From assembly GCA_936440205.1 (NCBI GenBank), contig OW387140.1, forward strand, positions 29,757,659-29,821,658: DNA of 64,000 nt, in the 5' to 3' direction. Of this stretch, positions 31,358 to 42,178 are shown piece after piece (the stretch's first letter is position 1; each line of letters opens with the position of its first letter). The notes under the pieces were generated by a model that saw only the letters and a list, made by a program, of their open reading frames with translations, ran no database searches and was not told the origin of the DNA. The translations under genes and the position numbers were made by a program. The stretch is from Lepidonotus clava. Lineage: Eukaryota; Annelida; Polychaeta; Phyllodocida; Polynoidae.

Positions 31358-33284
31358 CCAACAGGGTCAACAGGCCCAAGGAGGCCAGGACGATCAGGCC
31401 AATCCTCAAGGGCTTAACCCTCCCCTTGACCAACAAGCTCAAGGAGGCCAGGACGGTCAGGCCAATCCTCAAGGGCTTAACCCTCTCCTTGACCAACAGG
31501 CTCAAGGAGGCCAGAACGATCAGGCCAACCCACAAGGGCCTAATCCTCCTCAAAACCTTCTTGATAATCCCCCTCCGAATCAGCCCAATCTTGGGATAAA
31601 TCCTGGGGAACTTCAGCAACCTGGTGAAGGGGGAGATGGTGGTGTGAATCCAGGAATGCAGCAGCCTAATCTTGGGGTAAACCCTGGGGGACTGCAGCAA
31701 AATGATGGGGGTGGCCAACCAGGCCAACAGCCTGGCCGAGCCGTGCCAGCAGGAGGTGGGGTCGAGCAAAACATGTTCCCTTACCTATTGCAGGCGATGT
31801 CGATCGCAGCCAATCTTAACGCAGGCCGGGGAAGAGCGGGTAACCAACAGGGTCAGCAAGCTCCGGCGGGCCAGAATAATCAGGCGAACCCACCAGGGCC
31901 TGGTAACCCTCCTCCGAACCAGCCCAACAACCCTTTTCTAAACCAACTTAATAACCTTCCTCTGAACCAACCCAACAACCCTTTTCTAAACCAACTTAAT
32001 AACCTTCCTCCGAACCAACCCAACAACCCTCTTCTAAACCAACCTAATCAACCCAACCCGCCAGGTCCACCCAACCCGCCAGGACCGCCAGGTCCGCCCA
32101 ACCCGCCAGGACCGCCAGGTCCACCGGGCCCACCAGGACAGAACAACCCTCCAAATCCTCCAGGTCCACCAGGCCCACCAGGACAGAACAATCCTACAAA
32201 CCCGCCAAATCAACCAAATATTTGGGAAATTCTACCCCAGCTAGGTTTGGCACTGGGTCAAGTACCAGCGCCAGGGCGTGAAACGACCCACCATGGCCAC
32301 CAAAGGGGACCGAACATTAGATTACCATGGTTTAGTGGAAAGGAAGATGAGCAGATAGAAAAGTATTTCAGGGAATTGAAGCGACTGAAAGCTATCTATG
32401 ACTGGTCGGACGCCCATCTCCTGAATATGGCGCTGTTAGGCCTAAAGGGAAGGGCAGACGACTGGGCAGGAGCGTTAGCTGAGAGTGAGAAAGACACGTT
32501 TGAGAAACTAGAAGCTCAAATGACAAAGATCTTCGGTGATCGAAGAGCTAAGTGGCAGAAACACGCAGAGTTCTGTGCCCTCAAACAAGGAAAGGACCAG
32601 AGTGTGATTGAATTTGCAGGTGTCTTGAAACAAAAGCAGGTTAAGGCAGAAGCAAGCGAAAGCATGATGTTAGCCGTGTTTTTAGAAGGATTAAAACAGG
32701 GCGTAGCCAGACAGGTAGCTATACTGGACCCTAAGTCGTTCACCGAAGCGGTGGATTGTGCAACGAGACTAGAATCGTTGGACAAAGGCAAAGGGGGAAC
32801 TAAAATATCCAATGCAGTGAGCGAACTGGCTGGAAGCCAAGAATCGGAGGAGACCGCGGCCCTAAACTCCATCTCCGAACGGTTTGGAGTGGTGCTGGCC
32901 CGACTGGAGGCCGCTCCATGGTTTCAGAAACCAAAACCAGGGCAAAGCGGAGCTCCCCAGAGTAGTGGTAACTATAAACAGCAAGGTTATGAGAGAAAAG
33001 ATCGATATGAAAATCAGAAAGGTGAAAGGAATCCGGATCAGAAGGCTAAATCTAATAACGCCCCGAACAAAGAGGCAGACAAAGGAAAGAATCCGCCAAC
33101 TCAGCAGAAAGTGGAGAGACCCAGGTTACCTTTTGATGAAAGTAAGTTTTGTATCATTCACCAACAACATGGTCACTCTACAGAAGCGTGCTTGTGGTTA
33201 AAGAATAGGTTGAAGGAGAAACCACCGCGAATTTACAAAGATAGCAAAGCCAGTAGCACCGAGCAAAAGAGTCAGGGAAACTAG
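31206..33284 (+). CDS. Gag ORF with collagen-like tract, capsid and zinc knuckle
   Basis: A 692-codon frame for the structural polyprotein. Residues about 55-120 hold three 21-aa Gln/Gly/Asn repeats. Residues about 230-335 are Pro/Gly/Asn-rich with PPGPPGPP runs like collagen. Residues about 373-525 are a typical retrotransposon capsid domain (LPWFSGKEDEQIEKYF, KIFGDRRAKWQKH, FLEGLKQGVARQVAILDP). Near the C-terminus a C-x2-H-x4-H-x4-C knuckle (CIIHQQHGHSTEAC) replaces the classical CCHC. The capsid is closely matched in the 61-kb element. Confidence 0.85.
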   Translation: MVMAESQSNNRAEAPAGGGIDLGPIQQNMLHPFLAQAMGNPVQAGQGGGGNQQGQQAQGGQDDQANPQGLNPPLDQQAQGGQDGQANPQGLNPLLDQQAQGGQNDQANPQGPNPPQNLLDNPPPNQPNLGINPGELQQPGEGGDGGVNPGMQQPNLGVNPGGLQQNDGGGQPGQQPGRAVPAGGGVEQNMFPYLLQAMSIAANLNAGRGRAGNQQGQQAPAGQNNQANPPGPGNPPPNQPNNPFLNQLNNLPLNQPNNPFLNQLNNLPPNQPNNPLLNQPNQPNPPGPPNPPGPPGPPNPPGPPGPPGPPGQNNPPNPPGPPGPPGQNNPTNPPNQPNIWEILPQLGLALGQVPAPGRETTHHGHQRGPNIRLPWFSGKEDEQIEKYFRELKRLKAIYDWSDAHLLNMALLGLKGRADDWAGALAESEKDTFEKLEAQMTKIFGDRRAKWQKHAEFCALKQGKDQSVIEFAGVLKQKQVKAEASESMMLAVFLEGLKQGVARQVAILDPKSFTEAVDCATRLESLDKGKGGTKISNAVSELAGSQESEETAALNSISERFGVVLARLEAAPWFQKPKPGQSGAPQSSGNYKQQGYERKDRYENQKGERNPDQKAKSNNAPNKEADKGKNPPTQQKVERPRLPFDESKFCIIHQQHGHSTEACLWLKNRLKEKPPRIYKDSKASSTEQKSQGN
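31369..31560 (+). repeat. Coding minisatellite in gag, 63 bp x 3
   Basis: Three near-identical 63-bp units encode QAQGGQD(D/G)QANPQGLNP-type repeats. The period is a multiple of three, so the frame is kept. Confidence 0.8.
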
Positions 33285-33322
33285 AGGAAGGGTCCGTTCG
33301 TTCCACGATAGAATTAGGCGCA

Positions 33323-36300
33323 GTGGACGGACCGGCTAGGAGAGACATAGGAGACGAAGCATTTTTCTTAACGTTAAGATTTAATGATCAGAAAGAGGTT
33401 AAATCTTTGGTAGACACCGGGGCGAGTGATTGTTTCATGTCTACCCTTTGTAAGCAGCAGATCCCTAAACGATGCATTCTAGATGAGTGGAAAGTGTCGA
33501 AAGGAAACATCAGTTTGGCAGACAATTCGTCTCAAGTAATACTAGAACAAATTAGGTGTAAGTTTTCAATCCAGGGATCAGTGGTTTGCTATGATTTCAA
33601 CATAGTGGACGATCTATGCCACTCCATAGTAATCGGTAGAAACTTATTAACAGTGCTTCGTTCAGATTTATCTCTACCAGGCGCAAAGATAGAAGTGTTT
33701 TGTGGAAACCCTATAGTTAGCAAAGAAACAGTGAAAATTCCACCGGGAAATGAATGCATCATACCGGTTACCACCCGAGAGCCGCTGGGGTTAGACTCAC
33801 CCGTGGCTTACTGTGCACCGGCAGTAACCGCACCTGTCCTAGTGGAGGGGTGCGTGAATACGGTGGGAAGTCAGTGGTGGATTAAAGTCATGAATCCGCT
33901 AGACGAAATGCAAGAAATCACTCCACAGGAAGTGTTAGCTTTTGCAGAAGAATGCGCAGTGCCTGAGGTAAATCAAGACCAGATAGAAGAGTTCCTAGAC
34001 TTGTGTTATCTAACTAAAACAGAGACCCCAATGTCCATCTGTAGGATTTCTGTAGAAGTAATGAAAGACGCAGTGCAAATGGAAAGCCAAACCTCTGAGG
34101 AGAAATCCCGAGGTGAAATGGATGAAAATGTGAGTAAAATAGATCTAACCGAGTCGTGCTTAGATGAAGAACAAAAGGTAAGGTTTAGACAAATGCTTAA
34201 TAACAACAGAGATGCGCTAGCGTTCTCAATGGAAGAGTTAGGTCACTGTGAAATAGCGCCGATGAGAATCATTGTGGATGAGTCGCAGGGAGTAATAAGT
34301 TCTAGACCGTACCGATACTCTCCACAGAAAATGGATATCATCGATGAACAGGTTAGGCAACTCATAGATATAGGTGTCATAGAGCCCAGCGAATCGGCTT
34401 GGCGAAGTCCGCTGGTAGTAGTGCAGAAGAAAGACGGCAAACCTAGGCTCTGTACAGACTTTCGCATGCTTAATCAGGTCACTTTCAAAGATAAATTCCC
34501 AATGCCTACAGCGCGATCACTTTTCTTATATATGGCTTACAAGAAGCCCACTATGTGGACAGCTTTAGATCTGTTGAGCGGCTATCATCAATGTGTAATC
34601 GAAGAAGACAGTAGAAAATATACTGCCTTTGAAACCCCAATGGGTGTATATCAGTATAAGCGTGTACCTTTCGGCTTAGTTGGCGCGCCTTGGCAGTTTA
34701 CCAAGGTGATGGCCATTGCGCTAAAGGGCTTGATTCCTAGAACATGCTTAGCATATTTAGACGACGTAATCGTCTACGACACCACCTTTGACGAACACCT
34801 GGCGAGTGTTGAGGTGGTTCTCCAAGCTTTAGCGAGAGCCAACCTCAAACTGAAACCGTCTAAGTGTGAGTGGTGCCGCAGTGAAATTAATTTCCTCGGC
34901 CACGTAGTAAACGCCGAAGGGGTGGCTACACAAAAGGTTACCACAGAAAAGATCACAGCCTTTAACCGCCCGCATAATGTGAAAACTATCAAATCCTTTC
35001 TGGGGCTATGTAACTACTACCGACCGTTTGTCCCTAATTTTGCTGATCTAGCAAAGCCTTTAAACCGGCTGCTAAAGAAAGAAGTCTCTTTTGAATGGAC
35101 AGAGGCCTGCGAGGAGGCGTTTCAACAGTTAAAGAAACTGCTGACCTCGCCGCCCTTGCTAATTCATCCAGATATAGGAGGGCATTTCTATTTATTAACC
35201 GACGCATCAGACGCCGCGTGCGGTGCAGCGGTTTGTCACAAACTAGATGAAATCTACCGTCCGGTTGCTTTCTGGGGGTGTACCCTCCGTGACGCCGAAT
35301 TAAATTACTCGGTAACAGAGAAAGAGGCTCTGGCAGTAATTAAAGGTATTAAGAACTATGAGGACATGTTGCAGGGAGCTAAAATCACAATAGTGACTGA
35401 TCACAAACCGTTGATCCCCCTGCTACAAAGTGCCTACAAAGCCCCGTCAGCCCGGCTGAGACGGTGGGCTTTAGCGCTATCAGATTTTGATTTTGAAATC
35501 ATATATGAGCCAGGAGCGACTCATTTTCTGCCGGACTATTTGTCTAGAGTCTATCATGAACATGTCCCAGGTGAAGAATATGAGCCCGCCGTGGGATGTG
35601 AATTATTTGAGGCCGAAATTCAGGATGAAGAGCTTTCTGTGGCTACAGTAATAAACTCGCAACTCCAAGATGCAGAGTGCGCGCAACTGATTGATTATCT
35701 ACAAGACGGAGATCTACCGCCAGATCCCATCGAAGCTAGGCGAATAATGGATCAAGCCGACTTTGTGGGAATGGTAGCACCGGGAGTGCTCTGTAGATTC
35801 AACGTCAAAAGGTATAACAAGCACCAAGACCAACTGGTAAGACTAAAACCACGAATGATAGTTCCAGGAAGGTTAATTCCCAAAGTCCTGAGACTGTTAC
35901 ATAATGACATATTAGCTGGGGGACATGTGGGGATCAGTAACCTTACTACCAAAATCTCTGAGAGATTCTACTGGCGAAACATGAACGCCGACATCGTAGA
36001 TTATGTGAAAGCCTGTGAAACCTGCTCTCTAAGGAGACGGGCCCCGCACTTCAAGGCTTTGGCCAAGTCTTGGGAAAGGCCGACTCGGCCCTTTGAGGTG
36101 GTACAGTGTGATTTTATTGGACCGCTAAAGAGGGCTAGGGACGGGTCAAAATATATCATGACCTTCATAGACTTGCTAACAGGTTGGCCGGAGGCTTTCA
36201 CCACTAAAGACTCCACCGCGCAAACCGCGGCCAACTGTTTCCTAACCGGGATAGTGTGTCGGTATGGGCGGGTAAACCGCCTGCACACAGACCGGGGGGC

Positions 36301-37564
36301 GGCCTTCCTATCAGGGCTGTTCCGGGAGATTACTACTCGACTAGCGTGCAAACAAACGTTCACCACCGGGCGAATGCCGACCGGCAACGCTCGGGTAGAA
36401 AGACTACACAAAACCATTGAAAACCTGATCGCATATTATATTCCTGATGACCACTGTAACTGGACCGATCTGCTCCCCATAGCGTTGTGGACGGTTCGGT
36501 CCACGATCAGTGTACGATCGGGCTACAGCCCTCACACCCTACTGTTTGGCAGAGATCCAATCAGTATGGGAATGCCTGAGCAGGGAACAATCCCTGAAAC
36601 GCTGAATGACTGTGAATTCTTCATGCAAACAAAGGACAACATTGCTATGTTTAGGAATATGGCAGAAAGGGTAGTTCAAAACTATGAAAAAGATCTGAGA
36701 GTAAGAATTGATGAGCGGGCGCGGCCTACTCAGATGTACGAAGGTGATATGGTATACATGTACGACCCTTTGGCTAGTGAAAATAAAGCGTCTAAGTTCT
36801 CAAACAGGTATACTGGGCCATACAGAGTAATTGAAACTAAGAGGGACCATCTTGTTAGGCTAGTGTCTCTGAAGACTGGGAAACAAGTACCACATCTAGT
36901 AAACATTTCAAAGCTCAAACCTGCACATGGGCCCTGGTCTCCCGCCATCCCTCATATCATTCCCAAACTGGTGAGAGAAGCAAAAATCACTAACTCAAAA
37001 GGGACAGATCCTGACCGAAACCCTGAATTGCATCACACTCCGACGGGTGAAATTGCTGAAGAAGATGGCAAAATAAGGGGTGCTGAGACTGAAAACTCAA
37101 CGGGAACGACCGGTCCCCGTGAGCGTGATGCAATTCCTATGGCCAGGAAGGTACCTACACAAAAACCTGGTCCAAGTCCCACCGATTTAGCAGAATCGGA
37201 CGGGCAAATCACTGATGGTCAGGGCGCCAGTGCGGACACCGCGCTGTTACCAAAATTATCCTTTGTTCCTAACAAAGCCGCCTGTGAACGGGGAACAGCT
37301 GGCGCTAATGGACAGAGGAAACGCAAACGAGCTAAACGAAGGGGCAAAAGCCAGCCGTTGGTGGGGAGATCCCCTCCAGGCAATAACAAGCCCATAAAGC
37401 TGCCCTGCGGTGATGTACCGATCTCGGATACATCGGAACAGAGCCCAGAAAAAACAGAAGAGGACCATGTCCCGACGAAAGGTGGCTATAACCTACGTCG
37501 GAACCGTCGGCCTAACTACGCCGCTCTGTTCAACGGCGGGGAAAGCGACGACATGGATGATTAA
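33323..37564 (+). CDS. Pol polyprotein (PR, RT, RNase H, IN)
   Basis: 1413 codons. The aspartic protease has LVDTGASDCFMS (residues about 30-45). RT has LDLLSGYHQ, PFGLVGAPWQF and the catalytic YLDDVIVY (about residue 478). RNase H begins at TDASDAACGA (about residue 630). Integrase has an HHCC zinc domain (HNDILAGGHVG...CETCSLR), a catalytic core with CDFIGPL and HTDRGAAF, VERLHKTIENL for the Glu, and a GPY-type C-terminal motif (YTGPYRVI). No chromodomain is seen; the C-terminal 200 residues are basic and disordered. The order RT-RH-IN is that of Ty3/Gypsy. Confidence 0.95.
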   Translation: MDGPARRDIGDEAFFLTLRFNDQKEVKSLVDTGASDCFMSTLCKQQIPKRCILDEWKVSKGNISLADNSSQVILEQIRCKFSIQGSVVCYDFNIVDDLCHSIVIGRNLLTVLRSDLSLPGAKIEVFCGNPIVSKETVKIPPGNECIIPVTTREPLGLDSPVAYCAPAVTAPVLVEGCVNTVGSQWWIKVMNPLDEMQEITPQEVLAFAEECAVPEVNQDQIEEFLDLCYLTKTETPMSICRISVEVMKDAVQMESQTSEEKSRGEMDENVSKIDLTESCLDEEQKVRFRQMLNNNRDALAFSMEELGHCEIAPMRIIVDESQGVISSRPYRYSPQKMDIIDEQVRQLIDIGVIEPSESAWRSPLVVVQKKDGKPRLCTDFRMLNQVTFKDKFPMPTARSLFLYMAYKKPTMWTALDLLSGYHQCVIEEDSRKYTAFETPMGVYQYKRVPFGLVGAPWQFTKVMAIALKGLIPRTCLAYLDDVIVYDTTFDEHLASVEVVLQALARANLKLKPSKCEWCRSEINFLGHVVNAEGVATQKVTTEKITAFNRPHNVKTIKSFLGLCNYYRPFVPNFADLAKPLNRLLKKEVSFEWTEACEEAFQQLKKLLTSPPLLIHPDIGGHFYLLTDASDAACGAAVCHKLDEIYRPVAFWGCTLRDAELNYSVTEKEALAVIKGIKNYEDMLQGAKITIVTDHKPLIPLLQSAYKAPSARLRRWALALSDFDFEIIYEPGATHFLPDYLSRVYHEHVPGEEYEPAVGCELFEAEIQDEELSVATVINSQLQDAECAQLIDYLQDGDLPPDPIEARRIMDQADFVGMVAPGVLCRFNVKRYNKHQDQLVRLKPRMIVPGRLIPKVLRLLHNDILAGGHVGISNLTTKISERFYWRNMNADIVDYVKACETCSLRRRAPHFKALAKSWERPTRPFEVVQCDFIGPLKRARDGSKYIMTFIDLLTGWPEAFTTKDSTAQTAANCFLTGIVCRYGRVNRLHTDRGAAFLSGLFREITTRLACKQTFTTGRMPTGNARVERLHKTIENLIAYYIPDDHCNWTDLLPIALWTVRSTISVRSGYSPHTLLFGRDPISMGMPEQGTIPETLNDCEFFMQTKDNIAMFRNMAERVVQNYEKDLRVRIDERARPTQMYEGDMVYMYDPLASENKASKFSNRYTGPYRVIETKRDHLVRLVSLKTGKQVPHLVNISKLKPAHGPWSPAIPHIIPKLVREAKITNSKGTDPDRNPELHHTPTGEIAEEDGKIRGAETENSTGTTGPRERDAIPMARKVPTQKPGPSPTDLAESDGQITDGQGASADTALLPKLSFVPNKAACERGTAGANGQRKRKRAKRRGKSQPLVGRSPPGNNKPIKLPCGDVPISDTSEQSPEKTEEDHVPTKGGYNLRRNRRPNYAALFNGGESDDMDD

Positions 37565-39400
37565 TGCAGGAAACCATGCCGCCCTGTGAAAATAAAAGCT
37601 CGGCGGAGCGGCACCGTTAGCATCAACGCTAATGGAACAGGTGGCCTACCTCACGGCCACCTCGCCGCGCCCAGGGGCGTGGCAGAAGGGGAGGGTGCGC
37701 ACACCAAGTGAGATGCCAGTGGTTGGCGTCATCTCCTGGGACCGGATGCAAGCGTTCCCCACCTGAAACAAGATACAGCTCCAAATATGGAGACGGCATG
37801 GGCAAGCGGATCAGTTATAATTTCGTGGGATCCGCGCCGATCCACCAGTCGGTCCGCAACTCTGCTCCTAGACGGTCACCTCTGCTGCAGGTGATTGCAC
37901 GCATAACCCAGCCCGGGAGGAAACGGAGATAGACATTGATTCTATCTCTAAGCGAAAGTTGGAGATAGAAATTTTTCAACTTTCGACTTCTCCTGGAAGG
38001 GGCGGAAAGAGAACTTAGCTGGAACACTGATCCACCGACTCATGGGGAACTGCCTAGCCCTCCGGCCTCATAGCAATCCAAAGGGAACTACTACTTTCCC
38101 TGCGGACACGGAGGGAAGGATCATCGTCCCCCTGAGAAGGAAACGGATTAGTCGCCCCCACCAGAGGGCGCTACCCACCAAGGGAATGTTCGTTGGGCCA
38201 TTCTTTTAGGATTTTACCAAATGAAAGAAAAGGCAGCCGAGAAGGAGAGAAACGACCGGCTCAGAACCTTAGACGGTGGAGTTGGCCAGGCCGGGGTGGT
38301 GTCCGTCCGGACTCAACCGACACCGGGATTGCCCGGAAGAAACCAAGAACACCAGCCCGGCGGCCCACCAGAACGACCGCAGGAGGAGCCAAGAAGTCCG
38401 CTAATTCGATTCCAGCCAAAAGGAAAGCAGCGAATAAAGACTTTTATAATTTATCTGAGGTGAGTGACTCGGAGCCCGAGCCAAGGCTAACTGCGTTGGC
38501 CAAGCCAGCTCAGAAAGGGGAAGCGGCCACCAGACCTGTGCAGATTCAGGCCGGATGGTTCTAGGACCTTACGCAACCACTGTTCCAACTATTTGAGACT
38601 GTTGACGAAATTAGAAGGACAGTGGGACTGGATGTGCCAAAATCAAACAAACAGATAGCTGAGATTAAAACTCAGGTTCCACCTTTCATTCAAAGAGCCA
38701 CCCAAAACTCGGGGAAGGTACCAGACAACGAACAACGCGAGGCGGCCGACCTCTGCCCACTCTGGAAAGGCGAACGGGAGGGGAACAGCTAACCGTCGCC
38801 GCTCCAGGGTTAAAAGTGGAGGTAGCACCCGACCAACACGCGCCAACCCCACCGGTGGGGAACGGGCCAGCGGGAGCTCCCCTCCTCCACCACTTGCAGC
38901 CCACGGACCCCGCTTGTTTAGACTTGAGCAGCTTGACGACGAGCTGCAACGCCAATCCCTCACCACTGCTATGGAACCAGCAGCAGTGGACGCCAACCAG
39001 CCAGCCGGGGGGTCCACTGTGGCCGAGCCCACTTCCAACGACAAACCCACCGCAGGTGCCACACCCGTACCCCTCGAGCCAACCGTCGTACGACCCAACG
39101 GGGGCCGTTTCAGACTGGAGCCTACTAGGCCAAGACCCCTCAGAGCAATGCGCCCCTCGTCCTGCGAACGTATGAGAGGCTTGAGAATTACGGTCACCAA
39201 AGACGAGAGCGGGATCATCAGACGAGTGGTGAATGACAGTGGGCAAAACCTCTACGAGCATGTCCCAAACTAAACGGACCAGGGGGCCCGAGAGGAGGGC
39301 ATACTTCGGCGCATGGATAATAGTGGTGCGCAGAAGGATAAAGGTAACTTCGTTGTGAAAATGTTTTAGACAAACTATTAACTTGACTCTCTCGGACTAA
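37565..39400 (+). other. Stretch between pol and env with short overlapping ORFs
   Basis: Three modest plus-strand ORFs (38193-38564, 38816-39175 and 38914-39273) lie in different frames and are Pro/Arg/Ser-rich with no family I recognise. The stretch may be a leader or intron for a spliced env transcript, a common arrangement for env-bearing Gypsy elements, or it may hold an accessory gene. Confidence 0.4.
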
Positions 39401-42178
39401 GTGCTAAAACCAGGGACAATGAAGTGGTCAGTGTTTTTCATTTTAGCCATAGTAGGAGGCATTGAGGGGCTACGAAATGACTCCAGCCCAAGTGAAGGGC
39501 TAGCCCCTAATGCTGAAGTTATAGCCTTGGAACAATATGGGGTGGTGCTGAAACCAGGGAAGTTAATGTCCACCGCAGATATTACCCACGTCCGACAAGG
39601 TTTTCTGATCACTATTCCCCAAAGGCGCTCCTTCATCAAGGCTACCTTTGGCCAGGTCTGTCATCGGTACCTAAAAGGAGGAGACACTCTTGACCGAGCC
39701 TGTTACCATGGCAGGTCGCTGGTGAATTGGATGGATCAGACATCGCAGGCGCTCAAAGGTCGGTATAGGGAAATTCTCAATGAAACCTTAAGCTCGCTAA
39801 TTAAAAACAACCAACAGCGACCTCAAAATCAAGGGTCAGAATCAGATTCAGGCGGAAGGGTCAAAAGAATGAAGAAACTCCCCATCATGCTGGACGACCC
39901 AGGATGGCCGACATTTCCTATTCCAACCTCATGGAATAAGGGGCTTTCAGCTGATGTCAAGTATAACAGGGAACTAATTAAAGTGTTACAAGAGTCCTCC
40001 GACCAGATGATCGAAGACCTGGCACTGATGAACGAGAAACACGACGAGGCCGTAGAAAGGGTTAACCACGTCGTGATAGGTCTACTGGATAATCTAAGGT
40101 CACTAAATAAGGCGCATAATACCACTCGCCGAAGAATGAAACTCGTCCAACATAAGGTGGACTGGATGGAACTGTACCTGAACATGATACCTGTAGCTCT
40201 GGAAGACAAACTAGGAGAAATGGTGTATCTCCAATTGGTAGTCGAGCAAACGCGCGTGTTCAGGAAAGGTGTGCAACACCTGACACGGGGCCAACTGACC
40301 ATGGATTTGGTACCACGCCAATATATGGTTGGAGCGGTCCTGGAAGTCAACAGGTATCTGAAGGGAATCCATCCCAGGTTCCATGTGGCGTTTACAGACC
40401 CCTCCTTCTATTATGAGAACAGTCAACCCTCATTTAAATTTGATGAAACCACCCAAGAATTGATCGTGTATGTAAGGGTACCGGTTGTGGCCGACGAACA
40501 TTTGTTTAGAGTCTACGAGGTCCTGACCTTCCCTGTACCAGTACCAGTTAGAGGACGACAAAAGAAGGACGCTCTCCAAATTGTTAATCTACCTAAAAGT
40601 GTGGCTATGTCCATGACCCGCCAGTACTACGTACCACTGGCTAGCGGCAGCTGGTCAGGCTGTTATGGGCAGACCATCACGCTTTGTAAGGACCTGCCCT
40701 ACATGAAAAAAATCACGGATAACACCTGCACTGCCGCCTTGTTGAGACGCGATGACACGGCCATACAAGAAAAATGTGAACTGGACTATCTTTTGGAAGC
40801 AGACTTTGGAGAGATGGCAGTGTATCTGGACGACGGAGACATGCTTGTGGTCAGCGCTGACACCCGGGGCCAGATGATTTGCAGAAATCAACCCGCGGTG
40901 GAGGTGAACATAGAAAACTATGCGCGAGTTCAGGTGGAATGCGACTGTGCATTCCAAACACAGGGATCATGGATACCGTATAGTTTACGGAACTGTGACC
41001 GACACACCAGGATCACCACGGTCGTGTATCCACATAACGACCTGTTGGAAGCGGCGAGTCGTGTGAAAGGATGGAACACTAATTTCACGAGGCCCGAGAA
41101 TGAACCCACTATGTTAGAATCAGATCCTATCCCTGAAACGATTAGGAAAGAGCTACTGGAAATCGAGGAAAGCCTAAAGGTCAGAATACCTGTACCCTCT
41201 CTGGCCAAGCGGATCCAAAAACACCGGAAAGACTTGGCTAAAGGCATCAAGAAAGCGACTGACCGCTACGAAGTAGACAAACACGCCCCATGGTTTTCTA
41301 TAGGTAACTTTGGGGGCGGCTTCGGCCTCCTCACAATCTTCTGCATAGTGGTAGCAGTAACCATTATTGGGTGTATTCTCTGGAAATGCTGGCGAAGACA
41401 CCAGGGCAAAGCTGCCCTAGCCGGACTGACTATGACTCTACCACGGGCCATGGCCTTGGAGACGGCGGACCCGGAGGAGCTGCTACGCCGTGAAAAGGAA
41501 CTGAGTGGATGCCCGGACACGACCGCCAACCCCACTGCGGTGGCCGTACTTGCTATATTATTGGCGGTACTGGTCATCGCCATAGTGGCCCTCGTATGGC
41601 GAAAGTGGAGGTACATCAGGCGGAAAACTGTAGATGGACTGTATGTACAGTTTGCCAACCCACATATGATAGAGACGATCTTTCTGGGAGAACTGGCCAT
41701 GCCTTCTGACCACACCTACACGGAAGGTTATGTGCTCATTAAGGATCTACTGGTGACCCAACTGTGTCTGAAGTACACCCTGACAGTTACCTGGGGGGCG
41801 CAGCTGATGGGAGCGGCGACTAGACCTGGACAACATCCATCTAAGGTGCCACTACCCGATACCCTGAGAGTGTCTAAAAAACTAGCCCGCCTAATGATGA
41901 GTAATTTAAAGTATAATACCAGGGCCAGACTCCTGAGATACTCCTCGGGGCTAGCCACTCCTGTACCCATGGGAGTACCTCGCCTCATCGACGCAGGCTG
42001 GTCCGATGTCGGAGCGGACTGGCCTCAACCAGTGATGGGACATGGAACAATGCCTAACGCCCCTCCTAGATCAACCACGCCCACCTCTACAGCGACCGGA
42101 CCGGGGCCTGCCCGAAAGACAGTAAGACCAGGGACATCCGGAAAGGATCCAGGAACGGTTTATGAAGTTATCATATGA
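39401..42178 (+). CDS. Env-like glycoprotein, baculovirus-F/errantivirus type
   Basis: 925 codons. Signal peptide at residues 1-19 (MKWSVFFILAIVGGIEG). A furin-type site RVKR lies near residue 155, followed by a heptad-rich helix (about 180-250). Then comes an ectodomain block ELIVYVRVPVVADEHLFRVY...FPVPVPV, which is the pattern of baculovirus F proteins and insect errantivirus Env. A Cys-rich part follows (about 420-545). There are two hydrophobic segments, about 637-660 and 708-730, each followed by a basic WRKW/WKCWRR stop. The two segments and the long C-terminal tail are unusual; F proteins have one. Several N-x-S/T sites are present. The frame looks whole. Family call rests on motif recognition only. 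Confidence 0.7.
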   Translation: MLKPGTMKWSVFFILAIVGGIEGLRNDSSPSEGLAPNAEVIALEQYGVVLKPGKLMSTADITHVRQGFLITIPQRRSFIKATFGQVCHRYLKGGDTLDRACYHGRSLVNWMDQTSQALKGRYREILNETLSSLIKNNQQRPQNQGSESDSGGRVKRMKKLPIMLDDPGWPTFPIPTSWNKGLSADVKYNRELIKVLQESSDQMIEDLALMNEKHDEAVERVNHVVIGLLDNLRSLNKAHNTTRRRMKLVQHKVDWMELYLNMIPVALEDKLGEMVYLQLVVEQTRVFRKGVQHLTRGQLTMDLVPRQYMVGAVLEVNRYLKGIHPRFHVAFTDPSFYYENSQPSFKFDETTQELIVYVRVPVVADEHLFRVYEVLTFPVPVPVRGRQKKDALQIVNLPKSVAMSMTRQYYVPLASGSWSGCYGQTITLCKDLPYMKKITDNTCTAALLRRDDTAIQEKCELDYLLEADFGEMAVYLDDGDMLVVSADTRGQMICRNQPAVEVNIENYARVQVECDCAFQTQGSWIPYSLRNCDRHTRITTVVYPHNDLLEAASRVKGWNTNFTRPENEPTMLESDPIPETIRKELLEIEESLKVRIPVPSLAKRIQKHRKDLAKGIKKATDRYEVDKHAPWFSIGNFGGGFGLLTIFCIVVAVTIIGCILWKCWRRHQGKAALAGLTMTLPRAMALETADPEELLRREKELSGCPDTTANPTAVAVLAILLAVLVIAIVALVWRKWRYIRRKTVDGLYVQFANPHMIETIFLGELAMPSDHTYTEGYVLIKDLLVTQLCLKYTLTVTWGAQLMGAATRPGQHPSKVPLPDTLRVSKKLARLMMSNLKYNTRARLLRYSSGLATPVPMGVPRLIDAGWSDVGADWPQPVMGHGTMPNAPPRSTTPTSTATGPGPARKTVRPGTSGKDPGTVYEVII

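Noticed and set aside
31305-31769. 154-codon antisense ORF in gag
   Set aside because: Mirror of the in-frame coding repeats; an open frame is forced by repetition.
38643-39261. Two 191-codon antisense ORFs in the Gypsy element
   Set aside because: They overlap each other in different frames in GC-rich DNA with no motif; unlike 46127-46777, no domain pattern.
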